Below are positions 1 through 29,700 of a stretch of 64,000 bases of DNA, piece by piece. The position numbers were made by a program, and so were the translations under genes. The notes beneath the pieces are model-generated. The model made no database searches. It was not told where the DNA came from and saw nothing but the letters and a program-made list of their open reading frames with translations. Origin of the DNA: Proteles cristata cristata (taxonomy: Eukaryota > Chordata > Mammalia > Carnivora > Hyaenidae); assembly GCA_017311185.1 (NCBI GenBank), contig JAESUZ010005468.1, positions 232,002 through 296,001 on the forward strand, read 5' to 3'. Each line of letters opens with the position of its first letter. Within the stretch, counting starts at the first letter, position 1.

Positions 1-222
1 TATGTCACTTCCTGTAATGTGAGTATACCTAACAATCTAGAAAAGGATTAATAGCACTCAGTGGTGTGATTGCCCCAAAGTTGTTTTAGAAGTAGGTAAA
101 GGTATTAAAAATATGTAAAATAAATAATGTTTCTGTTTTTAAATATATTTTAGGAAAAAATACCAAAATCCTTCGAATTAGGGAAGGTACTAAACAGTGA
201 AAACTTTGACCTTATTTTCTTT

Positions 223-424
223 TTTTTTTAAAGTTTATTTATTTACTTTGATAGAGTGAGAGAAAGAGCACACACAGAAGTTGGGGAGGGGCAGAAAGGG
301 AGAGAGAGAATTCTAAGTTGTTAGTGCAGAGCCCAACGCAGGACTCGATCCACCAACTGTGAGATCGTGACCTGATCTGAAATCAATAGTTGGCTGCTTA
401 ACCACCTGAGCCACCCAGACCCCC
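223..424 (-). mobile_element. CanSINE (tRNA-Lys)
   Basis: T-rich head, GA-rich region, tRNA-related body ending ccacccagaccccc. Confidence 0.85.
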
Positions 425-452
425 TTGGACCCTACTCTAAAGTAATCTGACT

Positions 453-757
453 GACAGAGAAAGACAGTATGATATGTTTTTCCTCATATGTGGAACTCGA
501 GAAACTTAAAAGAAGACTCTGGTAGAAGGGGAAAAAATAGTTACAGAGAGGGAGGCAAACCAAGAAACTCTTAAATACAGAGAACAAACTTAGGGTAGAT
601 GGGGAGGGGAGGCAGGGAAATGGGTGATGAGGTTGAGGAGGGCACTTGTTGGGATGAGCCCTGGGTGTTGTATGTAAGCGATGAGTCATGGAAATTTACC
701 CCGAAAACCAAGAGCACACTGTATACACTTGACAATAAATTGCATTTAAAAAAAAAT
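453..757 (+). mobile_element. L1 3' end, carnivore type, 5' truncated
   Basis: Sense L1 3' UTR ending in an A-run. Imperfect target-site duplications aaagtaatctgact (about 439-452) and aaagtgatctgacc (about 758-771) bound it. Confidence 0.8.
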
Positions 758-1609
758 AAAGTGATCTGACCGAGACATAACATGATTTGGGGAGGGTTGT
801 GCTTGGAGGCCAGATTGTCCTTATCTAATTATGAGAACCCCCCTGATTCTTGGGATTACAAGTAAGGATTTTATGAAGGTTGTGATTCATCGCCATGAAT
901 TTTTTGGCTTTATCTTAGTTCGGAAACGTTCTCTCTTCTAAGGGACTCTCCTACTCTGTGTGGCTAAGCGCGGTCTCTGGTGTGGCAATCCCCTCCGCTC
1001 TCTGCCAAGGGTCAAGGATTCCCCCTGGCATGGGCCGTGCCTCCCTCGATGAGGACAAAACCCGTTTTCAGTGTAGACTGTCAGAGAGCCCCCTCCCCCT
1101 TCTCCCTCGGTTTTCCCACGCCAAGATTTGTGCTGTTCTCTGCTGCAGCCCGTGCTGTAACGCATTTCAAACGTCCCCAAGGATTTAAAAAAGCCTTTTG
1201 CCAGCTATTGAATCAAGAATCCGCCTGCTGTTTGTTTGGGCCCAGGCATCCCAGGCAACAGACAGTCCATGGGGCTGGACTCAGGATTGCCAGCCCGAGG
1301 CCCCCAGGGCCAGCAGAACCTAGCTCTGACCTCCGCATCCTGGTAACACTAACAGCCTGAAGAGGAGAGGGTCAAAAGAGCTGCCGCAGGAAAGAAAGTG
1401 GGTTCGTGGTGATAGTCATGATGAGTTCTTGATGGAAAGATGTGAAAGGAAGCAGGTGACAGAAATGTAAGGGCCCTTCGAATGGGGCAAAGTCTGAGAT
1501 AAGACTGAGTGGGTGGCTCAAGGGTTAAGGGTCAAATTACAGAACCAGCAATGAATCATAACTTGGCTTGTTTCTGGTTTTCCTTCATTTATACTGGTTG
1601 TCGTCTTCT

Positions 1610-1798
1610 TCTTCTTTTTAAGTCTATTTATTTTTTAAAGAGAAAGAGAGAGAGAGAAAGCACGAGTGGGAAAGAGGCAGAGAGAGAAGCCCAAGCAGGC
1701 TCCGTGCTGACATGGGGCTCCATTTCACAAACCGTGAGATCTTGACCTGAGCTGAAATCGAACTGGATGCTTAACCAACTGAGCCAGCCACGTGCCCC
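1610..1798 (-). mobile_element. CanSINE
   Basis: Antisense copy ending gccagccacgtgcccc; flanks repeat ctggttgtc. Confidence 0.85.
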
Positions 1799-4243
1799 CT
1801 GGTTGTCTTCTCTTTATGACTTACCCAACCCATCCTCCCCAAGAGCATTGGCCAGTTTCCAAACTTTCCAGAAAAGACGGAGTGTCTCCAGCTCTCCTTC
1901 CCTCTCTATTCAGACACCACTAAGAAGTCTGGTTCACCTGGAGTGTTTTGCAGTGACCAGCCAATCCAAAAACCTTATTCATATCAGGTTTTGCTATCTA
2001 AGAACAGAATGACAAGTTACTTACAAATCCCCAGCCATTCTTTTTAGATGCAGGGTGAGTCTTTCATCAAGGGGAGCTAACTAACCCCTCACACAGAGAC
2101 GTTTGTGTGCCGGGCTAGGAGAGATGTATGCGGGCCAGCATCTGCATCAGCACTCCCGCTTAGCATGTGGGCTCCTTCCGTGGCATGTGAGCCACCGCTG
2201 GCTTTGCTGTCTTGCCTGGTGATACGTATCATAGAAGAGGGAGAGAAACCACAATGGGCCATTGGGAAATACCACTAACTGATTCATCCATTTGTTCATC
2301 ACTCCTTCTTCCTTTCCTTCCGTCAACATATTCTTAAAGGTCTGAGTTTATGTCCTAGTGAGGGGAAATGCCCTTTCTGGGAAACCTGCAAATGCCATAA
2401 AAAGGCATACTACTTACGGCAAGGTTTCAAAAAGCCTGCCTGCCTTTGTGCCGTGGATTCCTTTCCTTTCTTATTTCCTTTTTCCCTTCCCAGGAGCTGA
2501 ATGTACTAGATAAGGAAAGGACCTCTTTCTTTCTCTGAATATCTTAAATTTAATTTCCTCCTGAGAGTCATAAGTTAGCCTTACGGATTTCCTACATCTG
2601 AATGTGAGACCAACCCTCCATTGCTTACTCTGGCTGTGAAGATGTGGGGTTGAATCTTTGTTATTTACAAAGAGATTTTTTCCCCTAATCTTTCAGGTTC
2701 TGCTGGTTTATAATATATGTGACGAGAGCTCCAGTTGCCTTTCCTTAATTAATTTTTATGACTTTTTTTGACATTCTGACGAATGTTTCTTTTATCAGTG
2801 GAAAAGCTCAGACACAGAATCCATTCTGTCCTCATTTATCATATCTCTCTATTGCTTTGGAAAGTTGATTGATTACAACTGCGATTTTGTTAAACTTGGT
2901 CTCAGTTCATAAAATGGGATCCAGGGCAATGAGATCTTAATGCCCATAATTCTGGTCAATCACCCCACGCTCCAAGAGAAATAACAGTCATCAGCTTGTA
3001 TTGAGATTGTAGTTAGGCTGCTACACATGCATAAAAGCATCCAGACCAAAAATGGATCTTGTATTTTTCCCTTTACGTTCTCTCGTCTCAAGGTGCTTGC
3101 TGGGTCAAAAGCAGATGCTGGTTCTTTTATAATAAAGCTGAACCAGTGGTAGAAAAGTCAGATGCCCAGAGGGGACAGTCTGGTTTCGTAATATTGGAAG
3201 CCTTGGGAAACAAGACTGTGGCTGAGATTTCTTTGCTCACTCAAGGGCGTCTAAAACAAGCAGATCAAAACAAACAACAACAAAAGTTTAAAAGTGAACG
3301 CCAAAGGAAGCAGTCTGAGTTCATGTTCTTTGGCCTTATAATCTCATGGAGAGATTGCTCTGGAGGAGCAGGGAGAGGGAGAGGTGGGAGATGGCAGTTT
3401 CCCTCTTTCCTCGGAGAGGATTTCCCAAGGGTTTAGAGGGGGCACTGATATGCAGGGGCTTGGGGTCGTTGCGCAGAGTGGTGACAAGCCTTGGTGTCAG
3501 GGCTGGCGCTGCTGCTTGGTCATAGCAGGGTTCCTATGACAGAGACTCAGGTGACTGCCAGGGCATGGGGCTGTGCTACAGCTAGTAAGTCTGGAAAACC
3601 CAGGAGGCCTGTTCTTCTGTTTTGCTGTCTCTTTTGACACGTGGGGGCCTTTGTGAAATTCACTGGGAGAGCCTCCATTATGACTTGAAATGAAATCTAC
3701 TGCCTATTGGTGGGATAGGGGCTTGTGGTAAGTTTTAATTTGAATTAAATACAACAATGAAGGTAGGATGATGTTTCCTGCGTGTTTGAATCTGTGGAGT
3801 AAAATTTGTTCTTGCTATTACTACAGTCGTGAAAAATTGGAAATGATTTTTATGTTCAATAATAAGAGTAGCTTAAATAAATTATGATGCATTCATACCA
3901 TGATGCATAGGATTATATTGCTTTGCAAAGATGTCTGTCATACACTGTTACATAAAAAGTTCTGGTTATGATATAGCAAGTATAGATTGATCCCATTTTA
4001 ATAACAAAATACGAATGTTGGCGTATGTATATACATCATAAAAACATGAGTAGAGAAAGTCTGGAAGTATATATATCCAAATAGTTGTTGTCTATATCAT
4101 TGAGATTATTCTCATTTTAATGTCTTGTTGTTCTTTATTGTATTTATTATTGATGAGCAGTGTTACATGGTTAATCCTAGAAAGAATAAAAAGTAATTTT
4201 AAAAACCTGAGGCCTTAAATGTACTTTTCTCCCCCCTGTTCAG

Positions 4244-23713
<19,470 letters not shown>

Positions 23714-24246
23714 GTGATGGTGTGATCTGTGGCTTCCGGATTCCAAAGCATTGGGAAGAAGTGGCACTTTGTGGCTAACTTTTAATTTATTTAGCACTCG
23801 GACATGTAGATTGTTTTGCTTATATGAAGTGGAAACACCCAAAGCCTTTGCTTCTAGACCAGCCTGAGCTCTGAGACTGAATCTTTCAGATTATGGAAAC
23901 GCTGCCTTAGAGATGGTGATTTAAAGCACTCACTTTTATCCATTTCACAAGTATTTGAGTGCCCACCATGTGCTAGGCACCATGCCCAGACCCCAAGTTT
24001 TGCCCTTTTTAGGGTTGTACCTGGGGCCATCTTAGCTGGTGCCAGTGAAGGTCAGGATATTTGGGAAGAGATAGGGAGTTAGGGCCTTGTTCCAGCAACC
24101 CATCTCTTTCCTTTGACGTCAGCAGAAATCTGGGCCTGAGGCATTGTCTGGAATGTGGGTTCTGGAAGAATCAGGAACCCATCTTGGATAAGTAGCCTTC
24201 TTTTGTTTTTGAAAACATCTGTTTTTAAGACTGCCATTAGTATTAC

Positions 24247-24252
24247 ATTAAA
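24247..24252 (+). terminator. Candidate TEC poly(A) signal ATTAAA
   Basis: This is the second most common mammalian poly(A) hexamer, 534 bases after the stop. Use is inferred, not shown. Confidence 0.3.
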
Positions 24253-24265
24253 AATATTTTCATGC

Positions 24266-24282
24266 TGTATATATTGTAAATA
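24266..24282 (+). promoter_or_regulatory. Tandem Pumilio-response-element matches
   Basis: TGTATATA and TGTAAATA both fit the TGTANATA consensus and are separated by one base. If they are inside the mature 3' UTR they could recruit PUM1/PUM2 to TEC mRNA. The A/T-rich background makes chance matches likely. Confidence 0.35.
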
Positions 24283-24330
24283 TATATAATATATAAAGAT
24301 ATATATTTATAAGAAACATGAGTTGTCTTT

Positions 24331-26500
24331 TAATTCAAATGTTTAATTCTGTAACACATGAGCTTTCCTTTTTAGGACTAGGGACTGTACCTTGCAGCTG
24401 TCAATTTCTTTTCCCTCAGGGATCAAATATTCCTTATTGGATAGAAAAAAGTCTGGATCCTTTTGCCATTAGTATTTCTTCTTCCTTTAGGCAGACATGT
24501 TTGGGGGGGCCTGTCCAATTTAAGCCCCTAACCAGGCCCATGTTTGGGCTGATTGACCCCACCCATGGTATCTGTCACAAAAAGGAGTTAGGTAAAAATT
24601 GAACTAGGGATAATCAATCACTTTTTACATCTTGAGAATCTGCACCAGGACAGAGATGCTGTAAATGTGGAGGTGCTGAGCTCTGGGGCAGAATGATGAA
24701 GCGATGTTCACAACAAAGCCTGTCTCCACTGCAAGCAAGAGCAGGAGCGAGTTCACGTTCTGGCAGAGAGACCAGGAAACATGGAGAGAATGGTGTATTG
24801 AGCCATCTCGCAGATGGTTTTCAGGAGACCTGGTTGGACTTGGATTCCTGGATCAGTGAGATTGTCTACAATAGCCTTATGGTAGACCCTGTGATCAAGT
24901 TTTTGTGAGTGGGTTTTTGGCCATTACAGTCTCTGACGAAGACACCAGCTGAGGTGGAGACTTCAGTTTTCCTCATGAGCCCAGGGAAGAGAAACAGTCT
25001 CTTGTCAGAAGCAGAGGTCATGTGGGGCGCCTGGGTGGCTTAGTCGGTTAAGTGTCCGACTTTCGCTTTGGTCATGATCTCGCGGTTTGTGGGTTCGAGC
25101 CCCGCGTCGGGCTCTGTGCTGACTGCCAGCTCAGAGCCTGGAGCCTGTTTCGGTCTGTGACTCCCTCTCTCTGTGACCCTCCCCTGCTCACGCTGTCTCT
25201 CTCTCTTTCAAAAATAAATAAACATTAAAAGAAAAAAAAAAAGAAGCAGAGGTCGTGTGTTTGCCCCATACATTGTTCTTGGTATTATGGGAGTAGAAAG
25301 CAGAGAAGCACCCAACAACACACAGGGCCTTTCTGTAAGGAGTTTTGATCCCTCTGGGGCCTGCTGAGGTGTCCCCTGTGCCACATGTGTTGTGTGAACA
25401 TGCAGAGCTGTTGTTGGCTGCTCTGAGTAGTGCCTCCCTGTGACCCTGGAGGGCCTCTCTTTCCCTTCAGGTCTGTCCATCCACTGAGAGCTATCCTTCC
25501 GTTTCCTCCTTATGATGGAAAAAAAATTATCATAAGTCTTGTCACTGTCTGTTTGCCACCTTCCTCCTCATCTTCCTGTTTAACTGTACCCCCATCACAA
25601 AAACATATGCACCTTTTAACTGAATTGTAGCTCATTCAAGGAGTTGACCATATTCGTTATACTTGGGTTTGAGTATGGTTGTTATATCTTTCTCTTCACC
25701 TTGACGCCTCCTCACCCCTCACTATCCCTTCCCACACTTCCCTGTTCACCTGGAGGAGCTATGCTCAAAGTGCCAGATGGTGTTGAAGAAAATGAGGACA
25801 AAATATAGTCCTCCTGCTAATCATTATAGAAACTATTTATGTGGAAAACAAGGTGGATAACACCTGACGACATTAGGGAAGCTTTTCTTCAAAAATCTCC
25901 AAAATTGTCACCACAACTTAGAAGAAGTTGTTGTATAAAAGCATAACTAAGGCAAAAAGTGAAGTAAAAATAGAAGAATCCACCCAGAATGCTTAAAGAG
26001 ATCTTAATCTGCAAAGCAGGAAAAGGAAGGGCAATGTGAATATGCCATCTTTATTAGAATTCTTCCCTTTAGTTTTAATTCTTGGTTCTATTTTCCAAGG
26101 GAATGAAGTAAAACTCCTAAGTGCATTTCTTATTAATGTCATTTTTATATTTCTCAGCCATGGCTCAATCACCTTTTGGGTATATTATTGAATTGGCTTT
26201 CCGTCCCCACAAAAAATGAAGTTTCATAATATGGTCCTTGAAGTGTCAGTACTGAGTGGGAGGACAGAACATTCTAGACTTTATACTTCAGTACCGAGAA
26301 TCTAATTCTCTTTCTACCACTGTAGAAAGTCCTCTCTGTGCCTCCATCTCCTTCTCTGTCCAGAGAAGGAAGTTTGATTTGATGATTTTTAAGGTCTCTT
26401 TTACAAAAATGTTGTTGACTTCTTGAAAATGTTGTTTGCTGGAATCGCCCACACAGTTGGGAATGAGGAACCCATAGCAACTACCCTCAGAGATCTGGAT
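24331..26500. other. TEC-TXK intergenic spacer
   Basis: Short spacer between tandem kinase genes. It contains one young sense CanSINE (25024-25241). The rest looks unique; no coding exon was recognised. The right end is the presumed TXK promoter. Confidence 0.7.
25024..25241 (+). mobile_element. CanSINE, young, between TEC and TXK
   Basis: Sense; 18-bp flanks agaagcagaggtcatgtg and agaagcagaggtcgtgtg. Its AATAAATAAA tail lies in TEC sense orientation. Confidence 0.93.
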
Positions 26501-26711
26501 GTAGATTATTGAACTTTCTTATATAGGCCATTCGGTTGTCATTCACACACTTTTCTCTGAGGTTTTTAGAACAGGAAAATAGGTGGGGTTAACTTTGCTC
26601 GTGAGAAACATCTTGGGTGAGCTATGATATCAGTTAAAAGATGTGTTTTTGTGACCGGAGCACCGCTGAAGAACAGAAGACTGCTTTGTGTACTCCCCGC
26701 AGAAGTACAAC
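26501..26711 (+). promoter_or_regulatory. TXK: Presumed TXK promoter and 5' UTR
   Basis: The segment directly precedes the TXK start. It has a TATA-like ttatatag at 26519-26526 and an ETS-like aggaaa near 26572. An in-frame TGA at 26667-26669 lies 45 bases before the ATG, so the open frame cannot extend upstream. The transcription start site is not determinable here. Confidence 0.4.
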
Positions 26712-26727
26712 ATGATTCTTTCCACCT
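26624..26727 (+). other. Upstream ORF overlapping the TXK start
   Basis: An ATG at 26624 (G at -3) opens a frame +1 relative to TXK. It runs through the TXK ATG and, after splicing of 26727 to 45733, meets TAA immediately across the junction, giving 35 codons. It matters only if transcription starts upstream of 26624. Confidence 0.4.
26712..26727 (+). CDS. TXK: TXK exon 1 coding part (16 bases)
   Basis: ATG ATT CTT TCC ACC T followed by the donor gtaagt encodes MILST plus the first base of Tyr. It joins 45733 (AT AAT ACC) to give MILSTYNTIQ, matching the known TXK N-terminus closely. The ATG has A at -3. The exon is far too short for ORF calling. Confidence 0.9.
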
Positions 26728-29700
26728 GTAAGTACGATGGCTTTGCAGTCATCAGCAGGGCTTGTACTGGGTGTGTTACTGATTCTTGAGCCCCGGAGGA
26801 CGGCATAAGGCTTGCAAAATTTTGAGGATCAATCATTTCCCCAGATGTTGTAACAGGGTTTTGTGCATTATTTAACTAACCACTGTAGTGATGTAATTTT
26901 AGTAAAGGTTGCTCATGGAGGCTGCAAAGGGAAACAAAATACTGTCCTTAAATCTACATGCATGTATGGAAATGCAGTTTGAAAAGTGGTGTTTTTTAAA
27001 TTATTTTTAATGTTTATTTATTTTTGATAGAGAGTAAGAGAAACAGAACATGAGCAGGGGAGAGGCAGAGAGAGAGGGAGACAGAATCTGAAGCAGGCTC
27101 GGGACTCCAAGCTGACAGCACAGAGCCCGATGCGGGGCTCGAACCCACAAACTGTGAGGTCATGACCTGAGCTGAACCAGACGCTTGACCAGCTGAGCCA
27201 CCCAGGTGCTCCCAGAAAGTGTTTGTTTTTAGAGTGATGTTTAATGTAAAGAACTCAGAGCTGAAGGCCAGGAGACCAAGATGTAGTGTCTGGGTTTGCT
27301 GCAGCCATGGAGGGCCACCCTTGACAACTTCTTAGACCGGGTCCCTATCTGTAAAACGGTACCCTCTTTCTGCCCATCTCCCAACAAGATTTCATATACA
27401 GCAGCTAGAAATAACAAGGCCTTCATGATCTCAATTCTGGAGTTGCTTTGGAAGACTGTTCAGTTCCACGTGCAATGTTGAAAATGCCTGTTAATTTAGC
27501 TTTGCGAGGGCCTTATCATGCAAAGAATTAAAAAATAAGGACGGCAAGTACTGTCCTTGATTTTAATTTGGAACGACTATGGGACCTAGTTTTAACAAAG
27601 CTCGGTCATATCAAATGAAAGCAACCAAAGACCATCTAGCGAAGTTTTTACCTTTCTGATTCTTAAGGGGCAATAGGAACAATTGATTGACTGTGATTTT
27701 TAAATGTCATCTGTTGAAACCAGATCACCTCACAGGACCCAGCACCGGTTGGTAGAATTTGTAAACAATAAATGAGGCTATTCCAGTTGCACTCACCTGA
27801 ACATAACTTCCAGTCTTGACCCACTCCTAGACAAAATAGGGCTCCCTGTTATCAGAAGTGCATGGGAACCAGAGTGCAGCAGAAAGAGCTAAGAAGCAAC
27901 AATTTGTGTCCCCACTTCCCCCAATGGTAGGACAAAGATGAGCAGTGACTTAATCTTTTTATTAAGAGCTATGTGAGCATCTGTTCTTCATATCTCCTGA
28001 GGTCAGAACTAGAGAAAAGGCTGTAAATTACAACAGGGGAGAATTAGGTATATATAACATAAATAATGCTAAGGGTTGAGACAGGATTGGGTTGTAGGGG
28101 ATTAAATACGAGACTACCTATTGGTGGGGCTGTTTTGACGATTGTCCTGGCTGGCCTGGAAAGGCATGGGTTTGACAAACATTCACCGTCTCTTCCAGCA
28201 TCTGGTAGTTTGTGTGATGGTAAAAATCACCTATTTGCTTCTGCCACAAACCACATGTAGCTCTGGTGCTATTTGCTTCTGGGTAAAACAGTAAGTGTTT
28301 ACTGTTGATAAGAGAAAGCCAAGAGGTGTCTCCAGGCGTAGGACTGCTAATCAGAAAATGTGTGTATGTGTTTGCCAGGCCAGAGTTTCCGCCAAATATG
28401 TTTGTTGTTTGGAGCTGTCAAAGAAGTCTGGCCGACAGGCTGCTATAAGGCAGGAGGAAATCATTGTCGAGGTAGAGATATTGGTCATACTGAATGGTGG
28501 GGGGAGGCTGAGTGGGGTCTCAGGGCACTGCCCCAGTGAGCTCATGTGGTGAAACGTAAGTGGGTGCTGCTTAGGTTTCTACCCATAAGCAGTGGCTCTG
28601 AGGACAGACCCAGCGTAGTAAAGTTATTTAGAGGACAGAGCCCAGGGAGAAGAGCCAGGGAAGGGTTTGGAAAACTCACCTCTTTCCCTTCCCCTCCACC
28701 TCACCTTAAGCTAAGTCCTCTGCCTTTCTTTTCTTCCCAATTTATAAAGTAGAAGGGGAAAATATACTGATGTATATGAGTGATTCTTAGGAGTATATGA
28801 CAGTGCCTGAAGTATGCACGAGACACTGTTAAAATGTGGATTTCCAGACTTACCTCCACAGCTGGATCTGGCGGTGAGGTGAGGATACCTGATCACATTG
28901 CCTTTCTGGGCCCTCTATTTTTTTTTTTTTTTTAATTTAAAAAAAAAGTTTATTTTGAGAGAGAGAGAGAGAGGGAAAAGTATGAGTTGGGGAAGGACAG
29001 AGAGAGGGAGAGAGAGAATCCCAAGCAGGTTCCATGCTGTCAGCACAGAGCCTGATGTGGGGCTCAATCCCATGATGATGATGACCTGAGCCAAAACCAA
29101 GAGTCGGATGCTTAACCAACTGAGCGCCAGGCATAGGGCCTCTGTTTTTAAAGCCCTCTCTCAAAACTTGTTGTATTCGATTTCCACACCAACCCTACCA
29201 AGTTAATATCTTCTATCATCACCATTATTATGAATATGAAGACAAAGAGAGTCCTGCATAGCCACCTCCCAGATGGCCCCAGTGTTGTCCACTTCCTGGG
29301 GTCACACCGTTGTGCTAGCCCTCTCCTTGAGTTCGAATTGGACCTAGCAACTCACTTCTCATGAATAGGATATGATAAAAACGGTAGAGCGTTATCTCTG
29401 AGATTCGGTTTTAAAAAGACTGGGGCTTCTGACTTCGTGCTCTTGGGTTCTCTGTCTCTTGGATTACCGGCTGCCATGCTGTGAGCGTTCTCAGATGGCC
29501 TATAGAGAATCCCTATGAGGAACTAAGGCACCGAGGCCTCCAACAGCTTTGGACGTGAACATGGAAGTGGATCAACTCAACCTGACTACATTTTCATGAG
29601 CTTCGTGAACTTGTTGACCTCTAGCTGCAGTCACCCAGCTGAGCTGTGCCTGGACTCCCGCCCCCCTGAAACTGTGAGATAAAAACTTTTTTTAAGCTTC

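Larger units (their letters stand above)
1..4243. other. TEC intron
   Basis: No exon was recognised; the TEC SH3 exon expected upstream is not here. Contents: CanSINEs at 223-424 and 1610-1798, a sense L1 3' end at 453-757, and otherwise apparently unique sequence. Confidence 0.7.
23714..24330 (+). other. TEC: TEC 3' UTR (end not fixed)
   Basis: Unique sequence follows the stop. An ATTAAA poly(A)-signal variant lies at 24247-24252 in a very A/T-rich stretch. Two Pumilio-type octamers (TGTATATA 24266-24273, TGTAAATA 24275-24282) sit just after it. The true cleavage site cannot be read from sequence. A longer UTR reaching the AATAAA repeats of the sense SINE near 25213 is also possible. Confidence 0.55.

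Noticed and set aside
1..4243. Search for the TEC SH3 exon
   Set aside because: No WWRARD or PSNYV-like coding segment was visible; it must be further upstream.
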